Source: Akkermansia muciniphila (GTDB lineage Bacteria > Verrucomicrobiota > Verrucomicrobiia > Limisphaerales > SXTU01). From it: DNA of 51,428 bases. The stretch's first letter is position 1. Each line of letters opens with the position of its first letter. Positions 1 through 8,558 of the stretch are shown here, piece by piece. Under the pieces are notes generated by a model. It was given only the letters and a program-made list of their open reading frames with translations, was not told the origin of the DNA and ran no database searches. The position numbers were made by a program, and so were the translations under genes. Where the stretch lies: assembly GCA_945874145.1 (NCBI GenBank), contig CAMCFN010000028.1:1-51428 (forward strand). Reading direction: 5' to 3'.

Positions 1-1
1 G

Positions 2-619
2 AGGCTGGCCGGGATCAGCGACAAGGAGAGCGCGAACCGGTTCCTGGACGGGAAGTATCTGCGAGCCTTCCACCGGCAGTTTGGGCGGGAAGCGGCGAGT
101 CCCGTGGACGTGCATCGGGAGGTGCCGCGGAACCTGGACGAAGTGTTGAGCTGGGAGGAAGAGCGCGTGGTGCAGGGGGACTGGACGGTGGCGTGTGGCG
201 GGCAGCGCTATCAGTTGGACCGGCAGCACGAGGCGCTGAGCCTGGTGCGGCGCAAGGTGATCGTGAGGCGGCTGCGCAACGGGCGAGTGCAACTGGTGCA
301 TCGAGGCCAGCAGCTCAAATGGCGGGGACTGCCTGAAGGAACGATGCGGAAGGAGCCGGCGGTGAAGAAGAAGACAGAGCAGAAGGCGACCCCAAAGCAG
401 AGCGTGCCTGCGGCGGACCATCCATGGCGACGGGCAGGAGTGGGAGCTGGGAGAAAGTATTGGAACGGGATCCGGGCGCGTGGAGAAATGGTGCGCGCGG
501 CGGCGAGGCTGGGGGTGCGGGACTCCGGTCAGCCTACGCTACGCTCCGGCCTCCCTGCGTCCCGCACCCCCAGCCGTGGAAGACGAAGAACAAACAACCA
601 AGGGGACATTCTCTCGTGA
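2..619 (+). CDS. ISNCY-type transposase, C-terminal part (5' end outside window)
   Basis: The reading frame is open from the window edge, so the start lies upstream. The visible part resembles the C-terminus of ISNCY (ISDol1/IS1202-like) DDE transposases: a segment with NRFLDGKYLRAFHRQFGRE, then LSWEEERVVQGDWTV, a beta-rich module that follows the integrase core. The catalytic DDE residues are not in the window. The last about 60 residues are Arg/Gly-rich and are partly encoded by a perfect 16-nt inverted repeat (507-522/560-575), so the natural C-terminus may have been replaced or extended. The gene ends just inside the terminal repeat of the element. Family assignment is from remembered sequence patterns; intactness cannot be judged here. 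Confidence 0.75.
   Translation, partial: RLAGISDKESANRFLDGKYLRAFHRQFGREAASPVDVHREVPRNLDEVLSWEEERVVQGDWTVACGGQRYQLDRQHEALSLVRRKVIVRRLRNGRVQLVHRGQQLKWRGLPEGTMRKEPAVKKKTEQKATPKQSVPAADHPWRRAGVGAGRKYWNGIRARGEMVRAAARLGVRDSGQPTLRSGLPASRTPSRGRRRTNNQGDILS
507..575. repeat. Palindromic element inside transposase C-terminus
   Basis: Perfect 16-nt inverted repeat, 507-522 (GGCTGGGGGTGCGGGA) against 560-575, with a 37-nt loop. It lies within the open reading frame of the transposase and encodes part of its unusual Arg-rich tail. Size and layout match the other roughly 70-bp palindromes in this window. Confidence 0.6.
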
Positions 620-653
620 GTTAAACAGGGGACATTTCTAAAGAGTTTTGACA
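602..653. repeat. IS terminal repeat with two GGGGACATT copies
   Basis: Copies begin at 602 (GGGGACATTCTCTCGTGAG) and 628 (GGGGACATTTCTAAAGAGTT). The second ends in TTTTGACA at 653, the likely outer boundary of the IS. The transposase stop codon (617-619) lies in the first copy. Confidence 0.55.
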
Positions 654-728
654 CGGTTCAGTTGCGCCACCTGCCGGGGCGCATTTTCCCATTGCACAAG
701 CCCGTCCGCTCGCCCGAAATCCCCACCC

Positions 729-1133
729 ATGAGCGAACTTGACTACTCGGTGGAACACCTCGGCGTGCCGGCGCGCGACCCCATCGCCCTGAAGGATTGG
801 TATGTGCGGGTGCTCGGGGCCAAGGTCCGCTTCGATAACGGACAGACGCCGCCAGCTTTCTTCCTCGCACTCGCCGGCGGCCTGATGCTGGAGATTTACC
901 CAGCAAGCGCGACGGCGAAGGACACGGCGAACAACGGGCTCGCGGGCTGGCGGCACCTCGCGTTGCGCGTGGCGACCATCGAGACCGCGCAGGCCGAATT
1001 GGCCCAGCGCGGCGTGGCCTTCAGCGAGCAGCCCAAGCCGGCGGGCGGCGGCGGGCGCGTGCTGTTCTTCGCGGATGCGGAAGGGAATTTGCTCCACCTC
1101 GTCGAGCGGCCGAAGGACTCGGTGTTTCATTGA
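729..1133 (+). CDS. VOC-family (glyoxalase-like) protein
   Basis: A 134-residue single-module vicinal oxygen chelate protein. It begins MSELDYSVEHLGVPARD, the usual first beta strand with a metal-ligand-type His in VEHLGV. It has a central G-WRHLALRV strand carrying a second His, and ends with FADAEGNLLHLVER, the classic last strand with acidic and His ligands. This resembles glyoxalase/bleomycin-resistance/dioxygenase proteins of one betaalphabetabetabeta unit pair, which act as dimers; the substrate cannot be told. An in-frame TTG at 648 lies within the IS end, so I chose ATG 729. Neighbours (HAD phosphatase downstream) give no pathway. Confidence 0.85.
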   Translation: MSELDYSVEHLGVPARDPIALKDWYVRVLGAKVRFDNGQTPPAFFLALAGGLMLEIYPASATAKDTANNGLAGWRHLALRVATIETAQAELAQRGVAFSEQPKPAGGGGRVLFFADAEGNLLHLVERPKDSVFH

Positions 1134-1216
1134 ACCGCAAGGAGCGGGATTGCGAGCAGGAGATAACTCTGTCTGCCATCCATCGGCTCCGACTCTGATC
1201 CGCTTCCCAATTTCCA

Positions 1217-1867
1217 ATGTCCTCCCCCAACTTCTCCGCCGTCATTTTCGACATGGACGGTGTCATCATCGATAGCGAGCCCCGCCACGAACGCGCCTTC
1301 CTCGACGTGTTTGAGCAGATGGGTTACGCGCAGACGCACGGCATCCATTTCGAGCAATACCTTGGCCGTTCGGACCGGGCGGTGTGGATCGATTTCATCG
1401 CCCAGCACAAACCGAAGTGGACCTTGGATGAACTCACCGCGTGGAAGCAAAACCACCTCATCGGGATCCTCCGCCGCGAGCAGCCCATCTTCGACGGCCT
1501 GCCGGAACTGGTGGCCAAGGTCGCGGCCCGTTACCGGCTCGCGGTCGCATCCGGCTCAGTGCATCCAGTCATTGATGAAGTGCTGGCGATGAAGGAGCTG
1601 CGCCGCTTTTTCCCCATCGTGGTCAGCGCGCAGGATGTGGCGCACGGCAAGCCCGCGCCGGACATCTTCCTGCGCACGGCTGAATTGCTGGGCGTGGAGC
1701 CGGGCACTTGCTGCGTGATCGAAGATTCGGCGGCGGGCGTCACGGCAGCACGCGTGGCGGGCATGACGGCCATCGCCATCACGAACACGTTGCCGGCGGA
1801 GAAACTCACGCACGCGCACCACATCGTGCGGACTTACGAGGATGTTGAGCGGCTGCTGGGGGTGTGA
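1217..1867 (+). CDS. HAD-superfamily phosphatase/phosphomutase, beta-phosphoglucomutase-like
   Basis: 216 residues with all four HAD motifs. Motif I is FDMDGVIIDSE with nucleophile D12 and acid/base D14. Motif II is the VASGS segment around residues 110-114. Motif III is K145 in HGKPAPDIF. Motif IV is IEDSAAGV with E169/D170. A helical cap (about residues 20-90) lies between motif I and II, the subclass I layout shared by beta-phosphoglucomutase, phosphoglycolate phosphatase and sugar-phosphate phosphatases. Function is Mg-dependent phosphoryl transfer in the cytoplasm; the exact substrate is unknown. It converges on the minus-strand membrane protein at 1925. Confidence 0.88.
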   Translation: MSSPNFSAVIFDMDGVIIDSEPRHERAFLDVFEQMGYAQTHGIHFEQYLGRSDRAVWIDFIAQHKPKWTLDELTAWKQNHLIGILRREQPIFDGLPELVAKVAARYRLAVASGSVHPVIDEVLAMKELRRFFPIVVSAQDVAHGKPAPDIFLRTAELLGVEPGTCCVIEDSAAGVTAARVAGMTAIAITNTLPAEKLTHAHHIVRTYEDVERLLGV

Positions 1868-1924
1868 CGGCGCACGCCGAGCCCAAGCCGCCGCAGCGGA
1901 CAAGCGTCTCCGCCTCACGGTTGA

Positions 1925-2416
1925 TCACACGTCAATCACCGGCCCGTTGCCATCACCACCAGTAGGCTTGTTTCCCGGAGCCGAGCGGCGCACCCGCACG
2001 CGGCCTTCGCCCGTGCCGGTCAGCGTGTTGAGCACCAACGAGACGATGCTGATAACCAGCGCGCCCCAGAACGCCGGCCAGAAACCGTCCACGTAAAAGC
2101 CCTTCACCAGCGAGCCGACGAGGTAGAGCAACCCGGCATTGATGATAAGCACGAACAAACCCAATGTGACGACCACCAGCGGCAGGGTGAGGAGGAACAG
2201 CAGCGGACGCAGGAAGGCAATCAGGATGCCGAAGAGCAGCGAGGCGACGAACAGGCTGGTGATGTCGCCCTTGTCGTAGTGGATGCCAGGGACGATGTGG
2301 GTGGCAACAAGGACAGCGAGGGTGCTGATCACCCAGCGTTGGAGGAAGACCACCGCCACGGGACGGTTCCCACCTTGCTTCTCACGTTGCTCGCCTGACG
2401 GATCACCGATTCGCAC
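1925..2416 (-). CDS. YvlD-like small membrane protein (phage holin 4_2 family, PF04020)
   Basis: 163 residues with four hydrophobic helices: LQRWVISTLAVLVATHIV; LFVASLLFGILIAFLRPLL; LTLPLVVVTLGLFVLIINAG; and WPAFWGALVISIVSLVLN. The AFLRPLL and LPLVVVTLGLFVLIINA motifs are characteristic of the PF04020 family, annotated as phage holin family but found chromosomally (YvlD) with unknown function. The C-terminus is a basic/glycine-rich tail (about residues 130-163). The N-terminal 20 residues before the first helix are hydrophilic, and a GTG nearer the helix could be the real start. No phage genes flank it, so I do not infer a holin role. Confidence 0.8.
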   Translation of the reverse strand: MRIGDPSGEQREKQGGNRPVAVVFLQRWVISTLAVLVATHIVPGIHYDKGDITSLFVASLLFGILIAFLRPLLFLLTLPLVVVTLGLFVLIINAGLLYLVGSLVKGFYVDGFWPAFWGALVISIVSLVLNTLTGTGEGRVRVRRSAPGNKPTGGDGNGPVIDV

Positions 2417-2752
2417 GCGCGGAACATGGTGGCCGAGGCTTCAAACCGCAAGGAATGGTTGGGCGCGGGGCGCGGCGAGAGTGTAGGGGCGGCCGTTGGC
2501 ACGTGCCCGCTGGTTGCGAAGGTGGAATCGGCCCTGCCGGAGATGTTCGGCCCGCAAACCCGCCCGGCGCAGCCCACCCACCAGTGGAACCTCATTCCTC
2601 AAGTGGCCAAGCCGTGGGCGGAGCACACAGCCGCAGCACATGGATGGGTTTCGCAGCAACCGGTTCAGCCAGCGGTTGTAAACTGGCGTGGCTGGCCTGC
2701 GACATAGCCGCGCTCGTTGACAAAACACGCCGTTCCCTCGGACACTAATCTC
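2417..2752. other. Intergenic region, no gene seen
   Basis: Divergent spacer between the YvlD-like gene and the ceramidase-like lipoprotein gene. Open frames here are extensions or shadows of neighbouring genes. I see no RNA gene, clear terminator or strong palindrome. Promoters for both flanking genes should lie here but no convincing consensus was identified. Confidence 0.4.
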
Positions 2753-4141
2753 ATGTTCCGCCGCACTTTGCTTTGCTCCGCACTGGGCCTTCTGCTCGCC
2801 GCGTTCGCCGCCTGCACGCACACTCCGAGCGCCTTCAATTCGCCCCGGCTGGTTGGCGTGGCGCAGGTGGATCTCACGCCGGACTATCCGGTGCGCCTCA
2901 ACGGCTACGGTGGCCGCCGCCTGGAGTCCGAGGGCGTCGAGCAGCGCATCCGCGCGAAGGCCATTGCCATCGGGAGCGACGCGGAGGGACCGTTCGTTCT
3001 CATCACCGTGGACAACTGCGGCGTGCCTGAATGGATTCGCACCGAGGTCATCAAGCGCCTCGCCTCTCGGCGCGTCACGAGCGAGCGTTTCGCTCTCTGC
3101 TCCAGCCACACGCACTCCGCGCCGATGCTCAACGGCGTGCTGCCCACTATCTTCGGCGTTCCCATCCCGCCGGAGCACCAGCGCAACATTGACCGCTACA
3201 CGAAGGAGTTCACCGACAAGCTGGAGCAACTTTCCCTGGCCGCGCTCGCCGACCGGCAACCCGCGCAGCTCGCTTGGGCGAAGGGCAAGGTCACGTTCGC
3301 CAAGAACCGCCGTAAACCTAGTCCCACCGGCTTCCAGAACGCCGAGTATCCCGAAGGCCCCACCGACCACGAGTTGCCGCTGCTCCGCGTCACCGCGCCC
3401 GACGGCAAGCTGCGCGCCGTGCTGTCGAATTACGCCTGTCATTGCACCACCAGCGGCTTTAACAAAATGCACGCCGACTGGGCCGGTTGCGCACAGGTCG
3501 CGATTGAGAAGGCACACCCCGGGATCATCGCGCTCACGGCCATCGGCTGCGGGGCGGACCAGAATCCGTATCCGCGCGGAACCTATGAGCTGGCCGACAA
3601 GCACGGCCAGTCGCTCGCGGACGAAGTCGCGCGGCTCTTGAGGGAAGGCAAGTTCACCCCGCTCGACGGCCCGCTCACCGGCGTGACCAAGCGCATCGAA
3701 CTACCCTTTGACAAGCTGCCCACGCGCGCGGAATGGGAAGCGGCAGCCAAGAAGCCGGGGGCCGAGGGGCTGCGGGCGCAGTTCGCCCTCGCGAAGCTGG
3801 ACAAGGACGAGAAGATTTCCGACCGACTCCCGTATCTCGTGCAAGTCTGGAGTTTCGGTCGCGACCTCGCGATGGTCTTCCTGCCCGGCGAAGTCGTGGT
3901 TGATTACGGCCTGCGCATCAAACGCGAGTTCGACGGCCAGCGCGTCTGGGTGAACGCCTACGCGAACGACGTGCCCTGCTACATCCCCTCGCGCCGCGTC
4001 TGGGACGAGGGCGGCTACGAGGCGGCCGGCGCGATGGTCTATTACAACCGCCCCAACCGTTTCGACGGCACGCAGGAGACGCGCATCATGGACGCCGTGC
4101 AGGCGCTGATGCCGAAGTGGTTTGCCGCTCCGGCCAAGTAA
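2753..4141 (+). CDS. Neutral/alkaline ceramidase N-terminal domain-like lipoprotein
   Basis: 462 residues. The N-terminus is a lipoprotein signal peptide with lipobox FAAC (Cys21), so it is probably membrane-anchored outside the cytoplasm. The remainder (VGVAQVDLTPDYPVRLNGYGGR, CSSHTHSAP, NYACHCTTSG, AIGCGADQNPYPRG) matches the neutral/alkaline non-lysosomal ceramidase N-terminal domain. SSHTHSAP and the ACHCT stretch supply the Zn-binding His set, and GCGADQNP resembles the serine-containing catalytic loop. Proteins of this shape are abundant in Verrucomicrobiota and Planctomycetota and usually lack the C-terminal immunoglobulin domain of true ceramidases, as here. The substrate may be a lipid amide or something else. 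Start ATG 2753 is chosen because it begins the signal peptide. An esterase gene follows 36 nt downstream, probably co-transcribed. Confidence 0.82.
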   Translation: MFRRTLLCSALGLLLAAFAACTHTPSAFNSPRLVGVAQVDLTPDYPVRLNGYGGRRLESEGVEQRIRAKAIAIGSDAEGPFVLITVDNCGVPEWIRTEVIKRLASRRVTSERFALCSSHTHSAPMLNGVLPTIFGVPIPPEHQRNIDRYTKEFTDKLEQLSLAALADRQPAQLAWAKGKVTFAKNRRKPSPTGFQNAEYPEGPTDHELPLLRVTAPDGKLRAVLSNYACHCTTSGFNKMHADWAGCAQVAIEKAHPGIIALTAIGCGADQNPYPRGTYELADKHGQSLADEVARLLREGKFTPLDGPLTGVTKRIELPFDKLPTRAEWEAAAKKPGAEGLRAQFALAKLDKDEKISDRLPYLVQVWSFGRDLAMVFLPGEVVVDYGLRIKREFDGQRVWVNAYANDVPCYIPSRRVWDEGGYEAAGAMVYYNRPNRFDGTQETRIMDAVQALMPKWFAAPAK

Positions 4142-4177
4142 CCTTCCTCCAACGTCCCCGTCCGACTCACACACACT

Positions 4178-5053
4178 ATGAACCGTCTGCCTTGTCTGCT
4201 CCCCCTGCTACTCCTTGCCTCGGCTTTCACTTCGCGCGCCGCCGAACTCGCCATCCCGGACAATGTCACTTTCGAGCGGGACATCACTTACGCCGAAGCG
4301 GGCGGCGCACGGATGCAACTCAACCTCGCGCGTCCGAAGAACGCGAGCGGGCCGCTCCCTACCGTGCTGTGCATCCACGGCGGCGGTTTCCGCGCCGGCA
4401 GCCGCGAGGGTTACAACAAGCTCTGCCTCTCACTCGCGCAGCGTGGCTTTGTGGCGGCCACCATCAGCTACCGGCTTGCGCCAATGCACCAGTTTCCTGC
4501 CGCCGTCCACGACACGAAGGCTGCCGTGCGCTGGCTGCGCGCCAATGCCGCGAAGTATGGCATCAACCCGGACCGCATCGGTGTGACGGGCGGCTCGGCG
4601 GGCGGCCACCTCGCGCAGTTCCTCGGCGTGACGGCAGGTGTGAAGGACTTCGAGGGCGCGGACAACCCCGGCTTCTCCAGCGCCGTAACCTGCGTGGTGA
4701 ATGTCTACGGCCCAAGTGATTTCACCAAATCCTACGGTAAGAGCGTGGACGCGCACGTCGTCTTGCCCATGTGGCTCGGCGGCGACGTGGAGACCGCGCG
4801 CGCGAAACACATCCAGTCCAGCCCGCTGAACTGGGTCAACCCCAGCGCCGCGCCCACGCTCATCATCCACGGCACCGAGGACAAATACGTGGCATACGAG
4901 CAGGCGGTTTGGATGCGCGACCGCCTCACGGCCTGCGGCGTGCCTGTGGTGCTGCTGACGCTGGAAGGTGCAGGGCACGGTTTCAAGGGAGCGGACGCGG
5001 AGAAGGCCGAGGTGGCGCTCCTCGCCTACTTCGAGCAGCGGCTGAAGAAGTAG
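4178..5053 (+). CDS. Secreted alpha/beta-hydrolase esterase (BD-FAE/HSL-like)
   Basis: 291 residues with an N-terminal signal peptide (hydrophobic residues 7-17, cleavage near 22). The oxyanion-hole motif HGGGF is at 67-71, the nucleophile elbow GGSAGG has Ser140, the acid is Asp235 in HGTEDKYV, and the base is His267 in GAGHGF: a complete catalytic triad. The layout fits bacterial hormone-sensitive-lipase and feruloyl/acetyl-xylan esterase-like enzymes (BD-FAE), which act on polysaccharide or small acyl esters outside the cytoplasm. It follows the ceramidase-like gene by 36 nt, so the two may be co-expressed for degradation of extracellular material. Substrate specificity is inference. Confidence 0.87.
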   Translation: MNRLPCLLPLLLLASAFTSRAAELAIPDNVTFERDITYAEAGGARMQLNLARPKNASGPLPTVLCIHGGGFRAGSREGYNKLCLSLAQRGFVAATISYRLAPMHQFPAAVHDTKAAVRWLRANAAKYGINPDRIGVTGGSAGGHLAQFLGVTAGVKDFEGADNPGFSSAVTCVVNVYGPSDFTKSYGKSVDAHVVLPMWLGGDVETARAKHIQSSPLNWVNPSAAPTLIIHGTEDKYVAYEQAVWMRDRLTACGVPVVLLTLEGAGHGFKGADAEKAEVALLAYFEQRLKK

Positions 5054-5064
5054 CAGCGGACGGA

Positions 5065-5126
5065 GTGCGGTCTCCGACCCGGCGCGTTCGCAGGCAGCAG
5101 ATCCACACCGGGTCGGAGACCCGCAC
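5065..5126. repeat. Palindromic element (GGAGTGCGG family) downstream of the esterase gene
   Basis: Arms 5065-5082 and 5108-5126 are complementary over 18 pairs with one bulged base (core TCTCCGACCCGG), loop 25 nt. It directly follows the esterase stop and could act as a terminator, but it lacks a T-run. Its outer GGAGTGCGG sequence is shared with the element at 34268-34341, whose inner stem is different, so they look like members of one repeat family. Confidence 0.7.
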
Positions 5127-5235
5127 CCCACAATTTCACCTGCGCCCAACGGGATTTACTCGTTGACGCACTTCCCTTCGCCACTACTATCCGCCCCCTG
5201 TCGGTATCTGACCTCATCCTGGACACGAACCTTAA

Positions 5236-6297
<1,062 letters not shown>

Positions 6298-6322
6298 GCC
6301 AGGAGGCTACGCGAATTCAGCG

Positions 6323-6357
6323 AACGGCGTTCCGGCAACGGGACGCCGTTTGGCTTT
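6323..6357 (+). terminator. Probable intrinsic terminator after gap
   Basis: AACGGCGT (6323-6330) pairs with ACGCCGTT (6343-6350), extended by a TCC/GGG pairing around a GGCAAC loop, and is followed by TGGCTTTTG. It lies 25 nt after the gap stop codon. A strong stem with a modest T-run. Confidence 0.7.
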
Positions 6358-6453
6358 TGCGACCTGAGGTTATTGAAGGTTGAAACCCCCGTGGTGCATG
6401 CCTAGCCTCACGGTCACGCCGGTCTGCGGGCTGGCGGAATCACAAAGTTGACC

Positions 6454-7623
6454 ATGAAAGCTCTACTCACGCGTCGGCACGCTCTCACCGCCATTGCCGT
6501 TTCCACGGTTTCCATCCTCACCGCCTGCAAGAAAGCGGACGACACCAGCAAAGGTGGCGCGGGCGACGCAATCAAAGTCGGTGAATTCGCCTCGCTCACG
6601 GGCAAGGAAGCCACGTTCGGCCAGTCATCACACAAGGGCACGTTGCTCGCCATCGAGGAGCTGAACGCGGCGGGTGGCGTGCTGGGCCGGAAGTTCGAGC
6701 TCATCACTGAGGACACGCAGTCCAAGCAGGGCGAATCCGCCAGCGTCGTGCGCAAGCTCGTCTCGCGGGACAAGGTCATCGCGATCCTCGGCGAGGTCGC
6801 GTCGGGCCGGTCGATGGAAGCCGCGCCCATCTGTCAGAACGCCAAAGTGCCGATGATCTCGCCCAGTTCGACGAACCCCAAGGTCACCGAGGTCGGCGAC
6901 TTCGTCTTCCGCGTCTGCTTCATCGATCCCTTCCAAGGCACGGTGATGGCGCTCTTCGCCAAGAACACGCTCAAGGCCAAGAACGTCGCCGTGCTCACCG
7001 ACGCCGCCGCGCCCTACAGCGTCGGCCTCGCGACCTTCTTCAAGGAGAAGTTCATCGCGGACGGCGGGAAGATTTCCGTCGAGCAGAAATTCAGCAGCGG
7101 CGACAAGGACTTCAAGGCCCAGCTCACCGCCATCAAGGCCTCGAACCCCGAGGCCATCTTTGCGCCGTGCTACTACACCGAGGCCGGCCTCATCACGCAG
7201 CAGGCGCGGCAGCTCGGCATCAATCTCCCCATCTTCGGCGGCGACGGCTGGGAAGCGCCGGAGCTGCTGACCATCGGCGGCAAGGCGATGGACGGGACGT
7301 TCTACTCCACGCACTACTCGCCCGAGGACAAGGCCGAGATGGTTCAGACCTTCGTGAAGAAGTTCAAAGCCCGCTGGAACAATGAAGTCCCCGACGCGAT
7401 GGCCGCGCTCGGCTACGATTCCGCGCTGGTCCTCGCCGACGCCATCAAACGCGCCGGCGGCACCGATGGCCAGAAACTGCGCGACGCGCTCGCCGCCACG
7501 AAGGACTTCGTCGGCATCACCGGCAAGACCACGCTCGACGCGAAGCGCAACGCGACGAAGCCGGCGGTCATCATCGAGGTGCGGGACGGAAAGTTTGTTT
7601 ACAAGGAAACCGTCAACCCGTAG
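6454..7623 (+). CDS. Branched-chain amino-acid-type ABC transporter substrate-binding lipoprotein
   Basis: 389 residues. Signal peptide with lipobox LTAC (Cys25), so a lipid-anchored extracytoplasmic binding protein. The mature part is a type I periplasmic binding fold of the LivJ/LivK class (Peripla_BP_6): IKVGEFASLTGKEATFGQ at the N-terminus, the ELNAAGGVLGRKFELI hinge segment, and PMISPSSTNPKVTE in the ligand cleft. Members bind Leu/Ile/Val, short-chain amides, urea or aromatic acids; the ligand is not predictable here. ATG 6454 is preferred to the TTG two codons upstream. livH and livM follow at 33-nt and 11-nt gaps, forming a transporter operon. Confidence 0.92.
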   Translation: MKALLTRRHALTAIAVSTVSILTACKKADDTSKGGAGDAIKVGEFASLTGKEATFGQSSHKGTLLAIEELNAAGGVLGRKFELITEDTQSKQGESASVVRKLVSRDKVIAILGEVASGRSMEAAPICQNAKVPMISPSSTNPKVTEVGDFVFRVCFIDPFQGTVMALFAKNTLKAKNVAVLTDAAAPYSVGLATFFKEKFIADGGKISVEQKFSSGDKDFKAQLTAIKASNPEAIFAPCYYTEAGLITQQARQLGINLPIFGGDGWEAPELLTIGGKAMDGTFYSTHYSPEDKAEMVQTFVKKFKARWNNEVPDAMAALGYDSALVLADAIKRAGGTDGQKLRDALAATKDFVGITGKTTLDAKRNATKPAVIIEVRDGKFVYKETVNP

Positions 7624-7656
7624 GCGCTAAAGTGGCAGCAGTAACCTGCGGCAAGC

Positions 7657-8547
7657 ATGACCGAGTTTTTACAGCAGCTCATCAACGGCCTGTCACTCGG
7701 CGCGATCTATGCGCTCATCGCGCTGGGTTACACGATGGTTTACGGCGTGCTGCGCTTCATCAACTTTGCGCACAGCGATGTGTTCATGGTCGGGTCGTTT
7801 GCGGGGTTTTACATCGGGCGCGGGATGCCGAAGGAGTCGTTCGTGACGGGCTTCCTCGCACTCACCGGTGCGATGCTGGTGTGCGCCGTGCTAGGCGTCG
7901 TGATTGAGCGGCTCGCCTATCGACCGCTGCGGAGCCGATCCAAGCTCACCGTCCTCATCACGGCCATCGGCGTCTCGCTGCTGCTGGAGAACCTCGGGCA
8001 ATTCGTCTTCGGTGCGGCACCGAAGGCTTTTCCCACGCTCTTCCCCGTCCACACGTTCAACGTCGCCGGCCTCGTCATTGGCTCGAACCAACTCGTCGTC
8101 CTCGTCGTCGCGCTGGCGCTGCTCGGCGCGCTGCAATACATCGTGCTGCGGACCAAGGTCGGCACGGCGATGCGCGCGGTGTCCTTCAATCCACAGGCCG
8201 CCTCCCTCGTGGGCATCAACAACGACCACATCATCTCGTTCACCTTCGCGCTTGGCTCGGCGCTGGCGGCGGCGGGCGGCATCCTCTATTCGCTGAACTA
8301 CCAGGCCATCGACCCGCTCATGGGCGTGCTGCCGGGACTGAAGGCCTTCGTCGCGGCGGTGCTAGGCGGCATCGGCAACATCCCCGGCGCGGCGCTCGGC
8401 GGACTGCTGCTCGGCGTGGTCGAGACCTTCGTCAACGGCAGCCGCTTTAGCACCTTCACCGATGCGATTGCCTTCGCCATCCTGATCGCCATCCTACTTT
8501 TCCGCCCGGCGGGCTTGCTGGGGAAAATGCAGGTGGAAAAGGTCTAG
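7657..8547 (+). CDS. livH: Branched-chain amino-acid-type ABC transporter permease LivH
   Basis: 296 residues, polytopic. It begins with the family-typical LINGLSLGAIYALIALGYTM helix, then GVLRFINFAHSDVFMVG, a LivH hallmark, and near the C-terminus AAVLGGIGNIPGAALGGLLLG, the coupling loop and following helix. About eight transmembrane segments are visible. It pairs with LivM to form the membrane channel for the binding protein encoded just upstream. Function is inferred from family and operon. Confidence 0.93.
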   Translation: MTEFLQQLINGLSLGAIYALIALGYTMVYGVLRFINFAHSDVFMVGSFAGFYIGRGMPKESFVTGFLALTGAMLVCAVLGVVIERLAYRPLRSRSKLTVLITAIGVSLLLENLGQFVFGAAPKAFPTLFPVHTFNVAGLVIGSNQLVVLVVALALLGALQYIVLRTKVGTAMRAVSFNPQAASLVGINNDHIISFTFALGSALAAAGGILYSLNYQAIDPLMGVLPGLKAFVAAVLGGIGNIPGAALGGLLLGVVETFVNGSRFSTFTDAIAFAILIAILLFRPAGLLGKMQVEKV

Positions 8548-8558
8548 CCACGGATGAC

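Larger units (their letters stand above)
1..653 (+). mobile_element. Right end of an ISNCY-like insertion sequence
   Basis: The transposase fragment is followed by two related direct copies of a GGGGACATT-type motif (602-622 and 628-649), the second continuing into GAGTTTTGACA up to about 653. GGGGACATTTCT...TTTTGACA-like termini are, as I remember them, common at the ends of ISNCY and IS481-like elements. The left end lies outside the window, so no target duplication can be checked. Confidence 0.6.

Noticed and set aside
1925..2416. Prophage remnant suggested by the holin-family name
   Set aside because: Only the YvlD-like protein was found; there is no lysin, capsid, integrase or other phage gene nearby, and the family is chromosomal in many bacteria.
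2441..3604. 387-residue open frame on the minus strand
   Set aside because: Opposite the ceramidase-like gene, which has signal peptide and active-site motifs; the antisense translation has none.
5065..5126. Simple intrinsic terminator of the esterase gene
   Set aside because: The stem is strong but there is no T-run, and the outer sequence recurs at 34268 inside a gene; I call it a repeat element.
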